From assembly GCF_003696365.1 (NCBI RefSeq), contig NZ_RFFM01000002.1, positions 558,001 to 622,000 of the forward strand: 64,000 nucleotides of DNA, read 5' to 3'. This stretch comes from Stutzerimonas zhaodongensis. Lineage in GTDB: Bacteria > Pseudomonadota > Gammaproteobacteria > Pseudomonadales > Pseudomonadaceae. Position numbers and translations under genes: made by a program. The notes beneath the pieces were generated by a model. It was not told where the DNA came from, did not search any database, and was given only the letters and a program-made list of their open reading frames with translations. Shown here piece by piece: positions 1 to 10,217 of the stretch (the first letter of the stretch is position 1; every line of letters begins with the position of its first letter).

Positions 1-578
1 TCAAGTTTCTGGGTCAGCTCACGCGCAGCCCGCAGATAGACATTCAGCTCCTTGACCACATGGATCGGCAAACGGATGGTCCGTGTCTGATTCATGATGG
101 CCCGTTCGATGGTTTGCCTGATCCACCAGGTGGCGTAGGTGGAGAACCGGAAGCCACGCTCAGGATCGAACTTCTCGACGGCACGTATCAGTCCCAGGTT
201 GCCTTCCTCGACCAGGTCGAGCAAAGACAGCCCTCGGTTCACATAGCGGCGCGCGATCTTAACCACCAACCGAAGGTTGCTTTCGATCATGCGCTTGCGC
301 CCGGCGGGATCGCCCTTCTGCGCAAGCCGCGCGAAGTGCACTTCCTGTTCGGGGGTCAGCAGAGGGGAGAAACCGATTTCGTTGAGATACAGCTGAGTGG
401 CGTCTAGCGCACGGGTGTAATCGACAAATTTGTGTTGTTTGACCGTTGCGGTCTTGGACTTGGCGCCAGCCGAACCAGCGCGGGGGATATCGGTGATCGA
501 ATCCACGTCCGCTGAAGGTTCCATGAGTAGAACGGCATCGTCTACGTCAAACTCCGGCACTTCTTTTTTGAGAGCCAT
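1..578 (-). CDS. rpoS: RNA polymerase sigma factor RpoS (sigma-38), 3' end outside window
   Basis: Stationary-phase and general-stress sigma factor that directs core RNA polymerase. The first 192 residues are present, starting [15 protein letters not shown]. Sigma region 1.2 is near residues 56-90, and regions 2.1-2.4 follow with the family signatures [48 protein letters not shown] (split here only by reading) and WWIRQTI. Region 3 begins before the window edge cuts the gene. An AGGA motif lies 9 bases before the ATG. nlpD is directly upstream on the same strand; in pseudomonads the main rpoS promoter is known to lie inside nlpD, so the 98-bp gap probably holds only the leader. Identification is very secure. 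Confidence 0.97.
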   Translation of the reverse strand, partial: MALKKEVPEFDVDDAVLLMEPSADVDSITDIPRAGSAGAKSKTATVKQHKFVDYTRALDATQLYLNEIGFSPLLTPEQEVHFARLAQKGDPAGRKRMIESNLRLVVKIARRYVNRGLSLLDLVEEGNLGLIRAVEKFDPERGFRFSTYATWWIRQTIERAIMNQTRTIRLPIHVVKELNVYLRAARELTQKL

Positions 579-676
579 TATTGTTTTTCCTGTTCTGAGT
601 TCGACAACAGGCTCGGGCGGCACACCTCCCTGGTATCGCTCAAGCCCCTCCTAGTGCCAGAACAGGCAGCATCAAA

Positions 677-1501
677 TCATCGCTTTGGCAGATATTGCAG
701 CGGATCCACAGGTTTGCCTTGGCGGCGAATCTCAAAATGCAGCTTCACCCGGTCGGTTCCAGTCGATCCCATCTCGGCAATAGTTTGCCCAGCTTTGACT
801 TGTTGACCCTCCTGAACCAGCAGCCTGCGGTTGTGTCCGTAGGCACTTACATAGGTATCGCTGTGCTTGATGATCACAAGTTCGCCGTAACCCCGTAAAC
901 CACTGCCGGCGTACACAACAGCCCCATCAGAAGCAGCTAAAACAGGCTGTCCTAATTCCCCGGCGATATCAATTCCTTTATTCAAACTGCCGTTTGAGGA
1001 AAAACGACCGATCACCGCCCCTCCTGCAGGCCACGCCCAGCCGCTTGCGGAGCGGGCCACCGGCTGGACGGGAGTGCTCGCCGCGGGCGGCTTGGGCGCC
1101 GGTGCGCTGGGGCGCGAAAGAGGCGGCGAAGTCGGTACCGGATTAGTCACTACCGTAGGAGTGCTTGAGGGTGTAGGCGGCGGCGGTGTAACCGGACGAG
1201 TGGCAGTTGTGCGAGACGGCTGCCCACTGAAACGGATCGTTTGGCCAGGGTAGATGACGTGCGGGGGCTGAATATTGTTGACACGCGCCAGATCGCGCCA
1301 ATCCCAACCGAAGCGAAAAGCAATTGACCACAGGGTGTCGCCCCGTCGGACAATGTAATGCCCGCTAGTTACGCGGTCTCGGTTATTACGATCGACGACA
1401 CTTACGCCACCTGACGGCGAGCTAGCGCACCCGGCCAGTAACGAGCCAGCCAATAAGGCTGCAAGCGCGCAACGGAATGACGAACTGCGTATCCACCGCA
1501 T
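677..1501 (-). CDS. nlpD: NlpD-type lipoprotein, amidase activator
   Basis: Outer-membrane lipoprotein that activates the peptidoglycan amidase AmiC at the division site. The 274-residue product has a lipobox (LLAGC, lipidated Cys25), one LysM domain (about residues 48-92), a Pro/Thr/Ser-rich linker and a C-terminal M23/LytM domain (about 165-270). The LytM domain is degenerate: the usual zinc ligands are replaced (NKGID where an active enzyme has a His, and LHFEIR instead of HxH). This fits an activator rather than a peptidase. The ATG at 1501 is chosen because it places the signal peptide at the N terminus and avoids overlap with the upstream gene. A TTG six codons earlier, preceded by GGGAGCG, is possible. 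The gene lies upstream of rpoS and probably carries its promoter. Confidence 0.95.
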   Translation of the reverse strand: MRWIRSSSFRCALAALLAGSLLAGCASSPSGGVSVVDRNNRDRVTSGHYIVRRGDTLWSIAFRFGWDWRDLARVNNIQPPHVIYPGQTIRFSGQPSRTTATRPVTPPPPTPSSTPTVVTNPVPTSPPLSRPSAPAPKPPAASTPVQPVARSASGWAWPAGGAVIGRFSSNGSLNKGIDIAGELGQPVLAASDGAVVYAGSGLRGYGELVIIKHSDTYVSAYGHNRRLLVQEGQQVKAGQTIAEMGSTGTDRVKLHFEIRRQGKPVDPLQYLPKR

Positions 1502-1548
1502 GCTGGCTGTGAGCTTCAATGCCCGCTCCCTAAGATCGACAAATCGGT

Positions 1549-2484
1549 TCAGACGCTTTGCGCGGCTGGCTGGTGACGCCCTGCATACCACTCGAGGCCA
1601 AGCACGAGTGCGATCCCTGCAAACGCGAGAAGAAGCGCCAGCAGCAGTTGCGGATCTTGTCCGGTCAAATCACCGAATGCACTTGGAGACAGATTCTGTT
1701 CCAGCAGCGGTACGCGCTCACCGTGGGAATTGGTGCGCCACGTCAGCGTTTCTTTCCATGGCCAGACTTTGTTCAGAGAGCCGAGCATCAGTCCGGTCAG
1801 AAATGACAGGGTCAGGTCGCGCCAGCGACGCAGCACCCAGCTCAGAACACGCGCGAAGCTGAGCAGCCCAACCAGGCAACCAGCAGCGAAAGTCATCATC
1901 ACCCCGAGATCCAGCGCTTTCACCGCCCCTAGAATGATTGGATAAAGACCGAGCAGCACCAGAATGAAGCTGCCTGAAATGCCAGGCAGGATCATTGCGC
2001 AGATCGCAATGGCACCGGCAAAGAAAAGGCTGATGCTGCTGGCGCTCCACTGCATAGGCGCCGCCACGGTAATCCAGTAGGCAAAGCCGATACCCAGGCA
2101 CAGGCTTATCAACCGTGACAGGGACCGCCTCTTTACCTCTTTTCCAACCAAATGCACCGAGACCAGAATCAGGCCGAAAAAGAACGACCATACCGGTATC
2201 GGATGCTGCTCAAGTAGAAAGGTGATCAGCTTCGCCAAACTGAGCACACTGGTCAGAATTCCAGCGAACAGGACCAGGAGAAAGCTCGCATTAGCGGTGC
2301 GCCATGCCTCGGAGAACCGCCCCTTGAGCAGTGGCGCCAGGGCGTTCGGCACTGCGCCGATGGAGCGAAGCAACTCGTCATAAATACCGGTAATGAATGC
2401 AACGGTTCCGCCTGACACGCCAGGCACGACATCCGCAGCGCCCATGGCCATGCCTTTGGCGTACAACAACAAAGCGTTCTTCAT
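1549..2484 (-). CDS. DUF368 membrane protein, probable polyprenyl-phosphate transporter
   Basis: A 311-residue, strongly hydrophobic protein with about eight to ten predicted membrane segments. It has the DUF368 N-terminal signature MGAADVVPGVSGGT and a second, related motif, ILPGISGSFILVLLG, about half way along, which suggests an internal repeat. DUF368 proteins (PopT) are reported to recycle undecaprenyl phosphate across the cytoplasmic membrane, so a role in envelope lipid-carrier recycling is inferred from the family. The start at 2484 is preceded by GGAAGG, while a longer reading frame has no better site. It sits between pcm (17-bp gap) and nlpD (47-bp gap) and is probably co-transcribed with them. 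That position suits its envelope role. Confidence 0.88.
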   Translation of the reverse strand: MKNALLLYAKGMAMGAADVVPGVSGGTVAFITGIYDELLRSIGAVPNALAPLLKGRFSEAWRTANASFLLVLFAGILTSVLSLAKLITFLLEQHPIPVWSFFFGLILVSVHLVGKEVKRRSLSRLISLCLGIGFAYWITVAAPMQWSASSISLFFAGAIAICAMILPGISGSFILVLLGLYPIILGAVKALDLGVMMTFAAGCLVGLLSFARVLSWVLRRWRDLTLSFLTGLMLGSLNKVWPWKETLTWRTNSHGERVPLLEQNLSPSAFGDLTGQDPQLLLALLLAFAGIALVLGLEWYAGRHQPAAQSV

Positions 2485-2501
2485 GCTTCCTTCCGCTGAG
2501 A

Positions 2502-3137
2502 TCAAACTACAGGTCCATTGAGCAGCGGCACGAAGCGTACGGTATCCAACAGGTGGCGGGAAAAACCCTCTTCCTCTCGAATGATCAGCATCAGTTGCTG
2601 GACTTCACCAACCCCCACCGGGATCACTAACCGCCCCCCGGGGGCGAGTTGATCGAGGAGCGCCTGTGGCACGTCGGCAGCCGCCGCGGTAACGATGATG
2701 CCGTTGTATGGAGCCAGTGCAGGCCACCCTTCCCAACCATCACCCCAGCGAAAGACCACGTTGCGCAACTTGAGTTCGACCAGCCGTTCCTTCGCCCTGT
2801 CCTGTAATGCCTGAATTCGCTCGACCGAGAAGACGCGTTCGACCAGTTGCGCCAGCACGGCGGTCTGATAGCCGGAACCGGTGCCGATTTCCAACACCTT
2901 ATCCAGCGGACCATCAGCAAGCAGCAACTCGCTCATGCGCGCCACCATGAACGGCTGGGAAATGGTCTGGTTGTGTCCTATCGGCAGCGCGGTGTCTTCA
3001 TAGGCCCGGTGGGACAATGCCTCATCCACAAACAGATGCCGCGGCGTACGTCGAATCACTTCGAGCACCCGAGGATCGGAGAGTCCTTCTTCATATAAGC
3101 GCTGGATCAGACGATCACGCGTACGTTGTGAAGTCAT
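2502..3137 (-). CDS. pcm: Protein-L-isoaspartate O-methyltransferase
   Basis: Repairs age-damaged proteins by methylating L-isoaspartyl residues with S-adenosylmethionine, in the cytoplasm. The 211-residue product has the family signature [11 protein letters not shown], the SAM-binding motif [14 protein letters not shown] (about residues 80-93) and the acidic motif VFSVERI. The start [10 protein letters not shown] at 3137 matches the length usual in pseudomonads; the 20-residue extension further upstream overlaps nothing useful and is unlike the family. It follows surE by 38 bp. The surE-pcm-nlpD-rpoS order links protein repair and stationary-phase survival, and is conserved in many gammaproteobacteria. 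Confidence 0.97.
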   Translation of the reverse strand: MTSQRTRDRLIQRLYEEGLSDPRVLEVIRRTPRHLFVDEALSHRAYEDTALPIGHNQTISQPFMVARMSELLLADGPLDKVLEIGTGSGYQTAVLAQLVERVFSVERIQALQDRAKERLVELKLRNVVFRWGDGWEGWPALAPYNGIIVTAAAADVPQALLDQLAPGGRLVIPVGVGEVQQLMLIIREEEGFSRHLLDTVRFVPLLNGPVV

Positions 3138-3175
3138 TCCGGTGCCGTGGCGCAGAAAATCGTCAGGTCCGCGGT

Positions 3176-3925
3176 TCACAACACGCCCTCCAGCCAACTG
3201 TCGAGGCCGTCGAATGCCTCATGAAAGGTTCGATCAAGCTGCAGCGGGGTAATCGAAACGTAGCCCTGCATCACTGCATGGAAATCAGTACCCGGACCGC
3301 CGTCTTCCACGTCGCCAGCAACGGAGATCCAGTAACCGTCCTTACCGCGCGGATTAGCCTGTCTGACCGGCGGCTTCGCTCTGCGCCGATGCCCCAGGCG
3401 CGTCAACTGAATCCCCCGAATATGATCGAGCGGCAGGTTGGGCACGTTGACGCTCAAGACCGTTCGCGGTGGCAGATCGAGCGATGCCTGCTGCTCGACC
3501 AGCTTGCGCGCGACATATGCCGCCGTCGGCAGGTTATCGGTCAACCGAGATACCAGTGAGAAGGCAAACGCAGGCTTACCGGTAAAACGACCTTCGATGG
3601 CCGCTGCGACCGTACCCGAATACAGCACGTCATCGCCCAGGTTGGCCCCAAGATTAATCCCCGAAACCACCATGTCCGGTGCATCTTCGAGCAGACCATT
3701 GATGCCCAGGTGAACACAATCGGTTGGTGTTCCGTTCACACCGATGAAGCCGTTCGGCATGGTGACAGGATGAAGGGGCCGATCCAGGGTCAGCGCACTG
3801 CTCGCGCCACTCATATCCTGGATTGGGGCAACCACAATGCACTCGGCAAAATCCGCCAGCGCGTCGTAAAGCGCGGCGAGCCCAGGTGCATACACCCCGT
3901 CGTCGTTGGCGATCAAAATACGCAT
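3176..3925 (-). CDS. surE: 5'/3'-nucleotidase SurE
   Basis: Metal-dependent phosphatase for nucleoside 5'- and 3'-monophosphates and short polyphosphate, tied to stationary-phase survival. The 249-residue protein begins [15 protein letters not shown], with the metal-binding Asp8-Asp9 pair of the family. Other family motifs are [23 protein letters not shown] and [20 protein letters not shown], which contains the catalytic-site Asn. The length is typical (about 250). The surE ATG overlaps the truD stop codon by one base (TGATG), so translation is probably coupled to truD. Identification is secure. Confidence 0.97.
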   Translation of the reverse strand: MRILIANDDGVYAPGLAALYDALADFAECIVVAPIQDMSGASSALTLDRPLHPVTMPNGFIGVNGTPTDCVHLGINGLLEDAPDMVVSGINLGANLGDDVLYSGTVAAAIEGRFTGKPAFAFSLVSRLTDNLPTAAYVARKLVEQQASLDLPPRTVLSVNVPNLPLDHIRGIQLTRLGHRRRAKPPVRQANPRGKDGYWISVAGDVEDGGPGTDFHAVMQGYVSITPLQLDRTFHEAFDGLDSWLEGVL

Positions 3926-4965
3926 CAGATGTCCGTCTGCCCTGCCAGGCTGACCAGCTCACGCACCACAGCAGTGGCAAAGCATCCGGTCGGCAGGACG
4001 AATTCAAGTTGCAGAATGTCAGGCCCGGGATAATGCCACGACAAGCCGCCAATGGGGAGGCGAAGAATGCGCCGTTCATGCTTCATGCCGGCTTCTGCGA
4101 GCCACTTGGCGATTGACGGCTCCGCTTCGCCGATTCTTGACTCCAGCGCGCCAGCTTCGCCGCTTGCAGGCGATTGACCCACACCCCAAAGCGGACCGGT
4201 AGGGTGAAGGTCCAGAACGGCCAGACGCGGATCGCTACATTCAGCTTCGCCGGCAGGGAAAAAACTGCGACTGTCAGTGAAGGCCAGCAAGTCGCCAATC
4301 TGGGCAGTGTTCCAGCTGCCGTCTGCAACTCGCGTGGCCAACACCTGATTGAACAGATAGCTGCGGCCGGCCGATAACAGCCGCGACCTCAGATTACGCT
4401 GTACAGGAAGCTCCTGGCGCTCGGCGTATTCTCGAGCACCGTGAACGTTACTGCCTTCGAACCCGAACCGCTGTTGACCGTAGTAGTTAGGCACTCCGTG
4501 CGCTTTGATCTGCTCCAGGCGCGCATCCAGCTCGGCTCGCTCTGCCCGTAGCTCGGTCAGGCGCAGGATGAATCCATTCGCCGAATGCGCACCACGCTGC
4601 AGTTTGCGCTGGTGCCGACCTGTCTTGAGAATACTTAGCGTCTCGTCTTCAGCTCTGCTTAATTCCGGATCCGTCTTGCCTGGCAGGTGAAGGCTAAACC
4701 ATTGACGGGTCAACGCCTGTCGGTCCTTCATCCCTGCGTAGCTGATGTTGCGGATTGGGACGCCAGCCGCTCGGGCGATACGGCGGGCTGCTTCCTCTGT
4801 ATTGAGATTGCGTTTTTCGACCCACAGCCAGAGATGCTCGCCCGCTCCCGACAATGGAATATCGAGCACTTCGTCGACCTGGAAATCCTCCGCGACTGCC
4901 TTGAGCACAGCGGTGCCGCAAGCGGCGCCATGCGCCCGAGGGCCGAGTAACTGCTCTTCGGTCAT
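3925..4965 (-). CDS. truD: tRNA pseudouridine(13) synthase TruD
   Basis: Converts uridine 13 of tRNA(Glu) to pseudouridine. The 346-residue product carries the TruD motifs: EDFQVDEVL near the N terminus, [17 protein letters not shown] (about residues 77-93, containing the catalytic Asp of the KDR motif), [10 protein letters not shown] and, later, [14 protein letters not shown]. Its length fits the family (about 350). The start at 4965 forms an ATGA overlap with the ispF stop. A longer frame that runs back through ispF is only a reading-frame artefact. The gene is tightly packed between ispF and surE. Confidence 0.96.
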   Translation of the reverse strand: MTEEQLLGPRAHGAACGTAVLKAVAEDFQVDEVLDIPLSGAGEHLWLWVEKRNLNTEEAARRIARAAGVPIRNISYAGMKDRQALTRQWFSLHLPGKTDPELSRAEDETLSILKTGRHQRKLQRGAHSANGFILRLTELRAERAELDARLEQIKAHGVPNYYGQQRFGFEGSNVHGAREYAERQELPVQRNLRSRLLSAGRSYLFNQVLATRVADGSWNTAQIGDLLAFTDSRSFFPAGEAECSDPRLAVLDLHPTGPLWGVGQSPASGEAGALESRIGEAEPSIAKWLAEAGMKHERRILRLPIGGLSWHYPGPDILQLEFVLPTGCFATAVVRELVSLAGQTDI

Positions 4966-5435
4966 GCGCGGACCAACAGCGCAACGGCGTGGACGGCTAT
5001 CCCTTCTTCGCGGCCGACAAAGCCGAGCTTCTCGGTCGTAGTGGCTTTGACGTTGACCTGATCGAGGTCGACTTGAAGATCCTCGGCAATCAAGCTGCGC
5101 ATCGAGTCGATGTGTGGCGCCATCTTTGGCGCCTGAGCGACGATGGTGGCGTCCACATTGCCCACCTTCCACCCCTTTCCCTGCACCTGCTTAAGAACGT
5201 GCCTGAGCAGCACACGGCTATCGGCACCTTTGAAAGCCGGATCAGTGTCGGGAAAATGCTTGCCGATATCACCAAGCGCCGCCGCTCCGAGCAGCGCGTC
5301 GCTTAATGCATGCAGCAGCACATCGCCATCCGAATGCGCGAGCAAGCCATGCCTGTGCGGAATTCGAACTCCACCAAGGGTGACGAAATCGCCCTCACCG
5401 AAACGGTGGACGTCGTAGCCATGACCAATACGCAT
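4962..5435 (-). CDS. ispF: 2-C-methyl-D-erythritol 2,4-cyclodiphosphate synthase
   Basis: Fifth enzyme of the MEP pathway: it cyclises CDP-methylerythritol 2-phosphate and releases CMP. The 157-residue protein starts [15 protein letters not shown], with the zinc ligands Asp8 and His10, followed by [14 protein letters not shown] with the third ligand, and [13 protein letters not shown], the CDP-binding end. The length is typical. Here ispF is about 6.5 kb from ispD, rather than adjacent or fused as in many bacteria. The intervening block (5.5-11.9 kb) holds detoxification and stress genes on mixed strands. Translation of truD is coupled to ispF by a four-base overlap. Confidence 0.97.
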   Translation of the reverse strand: MRIGHGYDVHRFGEGDFVTLGGVRIPHRHGLLAHSDGDVLLHALSDALLGAAALGDIGKHFPDTDPAFKGADSRVLLRHVLKQVQGKGWKVGNVDATIVAQAPKMAPHIDSMRSLIAEDLQVDLDQVNVKATTTEKLGFVGREEGIAVHAVALLVRA

Positions 5436-5547
5436 ACTCGTGGACCCCGAAAAGAACAGCCAGCGATTCTACAGGACAGCGAAAGCCGTTGAACCCGCCT
5501 ACCGCTGATCGACGCCACCGATAAACACCATCAACCGAATCGATCCC

Positions 5548-5590
5548 ATATCGCCTTATACCGATATATAGTTCGCCCCGTTCCGATATA
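5548..5590 (+). promoter_or_regulatory. Candidate operator of the ArsR-type regulator
   Basis: An inverted repeat ATATCG (5548-5553) / CGATAT (5562-5567) with an 8-bp spacer lies upstream of the regulator gene. The half-site is repeated in direct orientation as CCGATATA at 5561-5568 and 5583-5590, 22 bp apart, which is two helical turns. The last copy ends 16 bases before the start codon. ArsR-family repressors commonly bind AT-rich dyads in their own promoter, so this is a plausible autoregulatory operator. No binding evidence exists. Confidence 0.5.
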
Positions 5591-5606
5591 CCAAACGGAC
5601 GAGGCC

Positions 5607-5909
5607 ATGAAAGACGAGTTCGACGGCATCATCAAGGCGATATCTCATCCGTTGCGCCGGGACATCCTGCGGTGGCTGAAAGAGCCTGGGCGCCACTTCT
5701 GCGAGCAACACCACTCGCTGGAGAACGGTGTATGTGCCGGCCAGATCGACCAGCGCGCAGGGCTTTCGCAATCAACCGTATCGGCTCACCTGGCGACCTT
5801 GCAGCGGGCAGGTCTGGTCACTAACCGAAAGGTGGGCCAGTGGCACTTCTTCAAACGCAATGAACCGGCTATCGAGGCCTTCGTGGCCCGTCTCGGCCAA
5901 GAACTCTGA
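5607..5909 (+). CDS. ArsR/SmtB-type winged-helix regulator
   Basis: A 100-residue DNA-binding protein, first gene of a two-gene unit with an Old Yellow Enzyme. It opens with the ArsR signature AISHPLRRDILRWL (about residues 11-24), and the recognition helix is in LSQSTVSAHLATLQRAGLV (about 53-71), followed by a beta wing with GQWHFFKRN. Between the first helices and the HTH it has Cys32, His35, His36 and Cys43, which could sense metal, thiol oxidation or electrophiles. The known ArsR metal motif CxCxxC is absent, so arsenic sensing is not supported. It is read opposite to ispF, and palindromic half-sites lie just upstream. The inferred role is repression of itself and the reductase downstream. 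Confidence 0.85.
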   Translation: MKDEFDGIIKAISHPLRRDILRWLKEPGRHFCEQHHSLENGVCAGQIDQRAGLSQSTVSAHLATLQRAGLVTNRKVGQWHFFKRNEPAIEAFVARLGQEL

Positions 5910-5949
5910 GCTGTACCGACGCTTAACCCTGTTAAGGAGCTGCATCGCT

Positions 5950-6999
5950 ATGCCTACACTTTTCGACCCGATCAAGATCGGCGATCTCGAACTGGCCAAT
6001 CGCATAATCATGGCCCCGCTGACGCGCTGCCGTGCCGAGCCTGGCCGCGTGCCAGGAGAGCTCATTGCTGAATACTACGGTCAGCGCGCCGGAGCCGGAT
6101 TGATCATCAGCGAAGCCACGTCGGTCACGCCTATGGGCGTCGGATACCCTGACACTCCGGGTATCTGGTCGGCCGAGCAGGTTCAAGGCTGGAAAAGGGT
6201 TACCGATACCGTGCATGCGAAAGGCGGGAAGATCGTCCTGCAGCTTTGGCACGTAGGAAGGATTTCTGACCCGATTTATCTCGACGGCCAGCTGCCGGTC
6301 GCGCCAAGCGCCATCAAACCAGCCGGCCATGTGAGTCTGCTACGGCCGATGAAGGATTACGAAACACCGCGCGCGCTGGAAACTGAAGAAATCGCAGGCA
6401 TCGTTGAGGCTTACCGTAAGGGTGCGGAGAATGCCCGTGAAGCCGGTTTCGACGGCGTAGAAATCCATGGCGCCAATGGTTATCTGCTCGATCAGTTCCT
6501 GCAGAGCAGCACCAACCAGCGCACCGATGAGTACGGCGGCTCACTGGAAAATCGTGCCCGCCTGATGCTGGAAGTCACGGATGCCGCAATCAGCGTCTGG
6601 GGTCCCGGCCGTGTAGGCGTGCACTTGTCACCGCGCGCAGACCTTCACGACATGGGCGATACCAATCTGGCCGACACCTTCGGTTATCTCGCGCGTGAAC
6701 TGGGCGAGCGTGGCATCGCCTTTATCTGCTCACGCGAAAAAGCCGGCAACGACAGCCTCAGCCCTCAATTGAAAGAAATCTTCGGTGGCGTCTACATCGT
6801 CAACGAGAGCTTCACCAAGGAACAGGGCAATGCATGGCTGGCCGAGGGCAAAGCTGACGCCGTGGCATTTGGTGTTCCCTATATCGCCAATCCCGATCTC
6901 GTTGAGCGACTACGTCAGGACGCACCACTCAACGAACCACGCCCCGAGCTCTTCTACGCCAAAGGCGTAGAAGGCTTCACCGATTATCCATCGCTCTAG
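5950..6999 (+). CDS. Old Yellow Enzyme family alkene reductase (NemA/XenB-like)
   Basis: FMN-dependent NAD(P)H oxidoreductase that reduces activated C=C bonds, N-ethylmaleimide-type electrophiles and nitro compounds. The 349-residue protein has the N-terminal motif NRIIMAPLTRCRAEPG, the segment QLWHVGRIS, the substrate-binding motif EIHGANGYLLDQFLQ (His and Asn that bind the substrate, then the Tyr proton donor), and DEYGGSLENRARLMLE. The start at 5950 has a strong AAGGAG 10 bases upstream; a frame reaching back into the regulator lacks this support. It follows the ArsR gene by 40 bp and is closed by a terminator at 7017-7046. Its placement beside the formaldehyde detoxification genes suggests a role against reactive electrophiles. 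The exact substrate is unknown. Confidence 0.93.
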   Translation: MPTLFDPIKIGDLELANRIIMAPLTRCRAEPGRVPGELIAEYYGQRAGAGLIISEATSVTPMGVGYPDTPGIWSAEQVQGWKRVTDTVHAKGGKIVLQLWHVGRISDPIYLDGQLPVAPSAIKPAGHVSLLRPMKDYETPRALETEEIAGIVEAYRKGAENAREAGFDGVEIHGANGYLLDQFLQSSTNQRTDEYGGSLENRARLMLEVTDAAISVWGPGRVGVHLSPRADLHDMGDTNLADTFGYLARELGERGIAFICSREKAGNDSLSPQLKEIFGGVYIVNESFTKEQGNAWLAEGKADAVAFGVPYIANPDLVERLRQDAPLNEPRPELFYAKGVEGFTDYPSL

Positions 7000-7016
7000 C
7001 TCCTTGCGATGGAAGG

Positions 7017-7046
7017 CCTGACCGGGTAACCGGTCGGGTCTTTTTT
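7017..7046 (+). terminator. Intrinsic terminator after the alkene reductase
   Basis: The stem GACCGG (7020-7025) pairs with CCGGTC (7030-7035) around a GTAA loop. Outer CC/GG pairs extend it, and six T residues follow at 7041-7046. It ends the ArsR/reductase unit 18 bp after the stop codon. Confidence 0.85.
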
Positions 7047-7145
7047 GTTTCGGGTATCGGCTACGCGGCACGCAAGTGCGGCTGGGAACGCCAGCTTGGT
7101 GCCGATCCACAATCCTCGTGAATCGGAAAGCGCCCCTATACGAAC

Positions 7146-7991
7146 TCAGGCTTTCAACGCACGCGCATGATGACGCAGGTGGTCGTCGATGAAACTGCTG
7201 ATGAAGTAATAGCTGTGATCGTAGCCAGGCTGGATGCGCAAGGTCAGCGGGTGCTCTGCAGCCTTGGCTGCAGACTCCAGCGCGCCGGGCTTGAGCTGGT
7301 TTGCAATGAAGTCATCGCGATCCCCTTGATCGACAAGGATTGGCAGCTTCTCCTGAGCTTTCCCTATCAGAGAACAGGCATCCCATTCGCGCCAGCGCGA
7401 ACGATCAGTGCCCAGGTAACCCGTGAATGCCTTCTCGCCCCAAGGGCAGTCAACCGGATTGGCGATCGGTGCAAACGCTGATACCGACTGATAACGACCC
7501 GGGTTTTTCAGTGCACAGACCAGCGCGCCATGGCCACCCATGGAGTGACCGCTGATACCGCGCTTATCTGATACTGGAAAGTTCGCCTCAATCAACTCTG
7601 GCAACTCACTCACCACATAGTCATACATGCGGTAATGCCGCGACCATGGTTGCTGGGTAGCATTTAGGTAAAAACCTGCACCCAACCCAAAGTCGTAAGC
7701 TTTGTCGGGATCATCCGGCACATCCGCGCCCCGAGGGCTGGTATCCGGAGCGACGATGATGAGCCCAAGCTCCGCAGCGAGCCTGTGCGCCCCTGCCTTC
7801 TGCATGAAATTTTCGTCGGTACAGGTCAGCCCAGAAAGCCAGTACAGCACTGGCAGCTTCTCGCCGCCTTCAGCCTGCGGCGGCAGGTACACGGCAAACA
7901 CCATGTCGCAGTTCAAACTGGTCGAACGATGGCGGTAGCGCTTATGCCAGCCGCCGAAGCTCTTCTGGCAGGAAATATTCTCAAGGCTCAT
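7146..7991 (-). CDS. fghA: S-formylglutathione hydrolase
   Basis: Hydrolyses S-formylglutathione to formate and glutathione, the second step of glutathione-dependent formaldehyde oxidation. The 281-residue alpha/beta hydrolase is in the esterase D family. The nucleophile elbow is [12 protein letters not shown] with Ser150; the acid lies in QGDRDDF and the catalytic His in GYDHSYYF. The family motif [12 protein letters not shown] is at about 51-62. It lies 66 bp downstream of adhC on the same strand, and the two consecutive enzymes are expected to be co-transcribed. Identification is secure from motifs and neighbours. Confidence 0.96.
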   Translation of the reverse strand: MSLENISCQKSFGGWHKRYRHRSTSLNCDMVFAVYLPPQAEGGEKLPVLYWLSGLTCTDENFMQKAGAHRLAAELGLIIVAPDTSPRGADVPDDPDKAYDFGLGAGFYLNATQQPWSRHYRMYDYVVSELPELIEANFPVSDKRGISGHSMGGHGALVCALKNPGRYQSVSAFAPIANPVDCPWGEKAFTGYLGTDRSRWREWDACSLIGKAQEKLPILVDQGDRDDFIANQLKPGALESAAKAAEHPLTLRIQPGYDHSYYFISSFIDDHLRHHARALKA

Positions 7992-8057
7992 GTGCCCTCC
8001 GGTCGCGCCGTAGCGTTCGGCATCAACTGATAACGAAGCGCCGCGGCGGTGCGCTGA

Positions 8058-9233
<1,176 letters not shown>

Positions 9234-9252
9234 TCAGGGTTAATCGGCTGAT

Positions 9253-9273
9253 TGTGGAAACATTATTGCCACA
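9253..9273. promoter_or_regulatory. Candidate LysR-type (T-N11-A) binding site
   Basis: Perfect five-base arms TGTGG (9253-9257) and CCACA (9269-9273) flank an 11-bp spacer, which is the T-N11-A form bound by LysR-family proteins. The site sits in the 150-bp region between adhC (minus) and the LysR gene (plus), so it could serve both promoters. A wider ATTGT/ACAAT pair surrounds it. Assignment to the neighbouring regulator is inferred from position. Confidence 0.55.
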
Positions 9274-9323
9274 GAGGGACAATCGATTCTTGGTACTAAC
9301 ATCTGAATGCAGCACGCGGAGAG

Positions 9324-10217
9324 ATGATGAAACGCTGGGAAGGGTTGGATGAGTTTGTCGCTGTAGCCGAGTACGGAAGCTTCATGCGCGCAGCAGAGCA
9401 GCTGCGCGTTTCGTCCTCGCACGTCAGCCGACAGGTGGCCCGTCTTGAGGAGCGCCTGCAGGCGCGGCTGCTCTACCGCACCACTCGCCGCGTATCACTG
9501 ACAGAGGCCGGGCATACCTTCCTCGCCCGCTGCCAGCGACTGATTGAGGAACGCGACGAGGCCTTCAATGCTATCAGCGACCTTCACGCTGCTCCGACGG
9601 GGCTGCTGCGCATGACGGCTGCCGTGGCCTATGGCGAACGCTTCATCGTCCCGTTGGTAAACGACTTCATGGCACAACATCCGCAGCTGCGGGTCGATAT
9701 CGAGTTATCGAACCGCACCCTCGATCTGGTTCAGGAAGGTTATGATCTCGCGATACGACTAGGCCGGCTCAGCGAGTCGCGGCTGGTCGCGACCCGCATC
9801 GCCCCCCGCGCCATGTACCTGTGCGCTGCCCCTAGCTACCTCGAGCGCTACGGGCGACCGCACACACTGTCAGAACTTTCTCGACATAATTGTCTGGTTG
9901 GCACGAGCGACACCTGGATGCTGCAGATCGACGGTCGAGAACAGCCGTTCAAACCTGCCGGTAACTGGCGCTGCAACAGCGGGCAGGCAGTGCTGGACGC
10001 AGCGCTCCGTGGCTTCGGCCTGTGCCAGCTGCCTGACTATTACGTTCTGGAGCCGCTGCGCCGTGGTGATCTGGTGTCACTGCTGGAAGACAACCAGCCG
10101 CCAAACACCGCGGTTTGGGCTGTCTACCCACAGCGCCGTTACCCGTTGCCCAAGGTCCGTCTGCTCATCCAATCCCTCAAGGACGGCCTCGCCACGCGTC
10201 CCGAATATCGCCATTGA
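9324..10217 (+). CDS. gfnR: LysR-type regulator of glutathione-dependent formaldehyde oxidation (GfnR-like)
   Basis: A 297-residue LysR transcription factor. The N-terminal helix-turn-helix covers about residues 8-66, with SFMRAAEQLRVSSSHVSRQVARLE. An effector-binding domain (about 90-290) has VAYGERFIVPLVNDFM and YDLAIRLG. It is divergent from adhC-fghA, the arrangement known in Pseudomonas aeruginosa for gfnR (recalled as PA3630), which activates formaldehyde detoxification. Two adjacent ATG codons are possible: GGAGAG abuts the first, so the second (9327) has the better spacing. The target assignment is by synteny and not shown by the protein sequence itself. Confidence 0.82.
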   Translation: MMKRWEGLDEFVAVAEYGSFMRAAEQLRVSSSHVSRQVARLEERLQARLLYRTTRRVSLTEAGHTFLARCQRLIEERDEAFNAISDLHAAPTGLLRMTAAVAYGERFIVPLVNDFMAQHPQLRVDIELSNRTLDLVQEGYDLAIRLGRLSESRLVATRIAPRAMYLCAAPSYLERYGRPHTLSELSRHNCLVGTSDTWMLQIDGREQPFKPAGNWRCNSGQAVLDAALRGFGLCQLPDYYVLEPLRRGDLVSLLEDNQPPNTAVWAVYPQRRYPLPKVRLLIQSLKDGLATRPEYRH

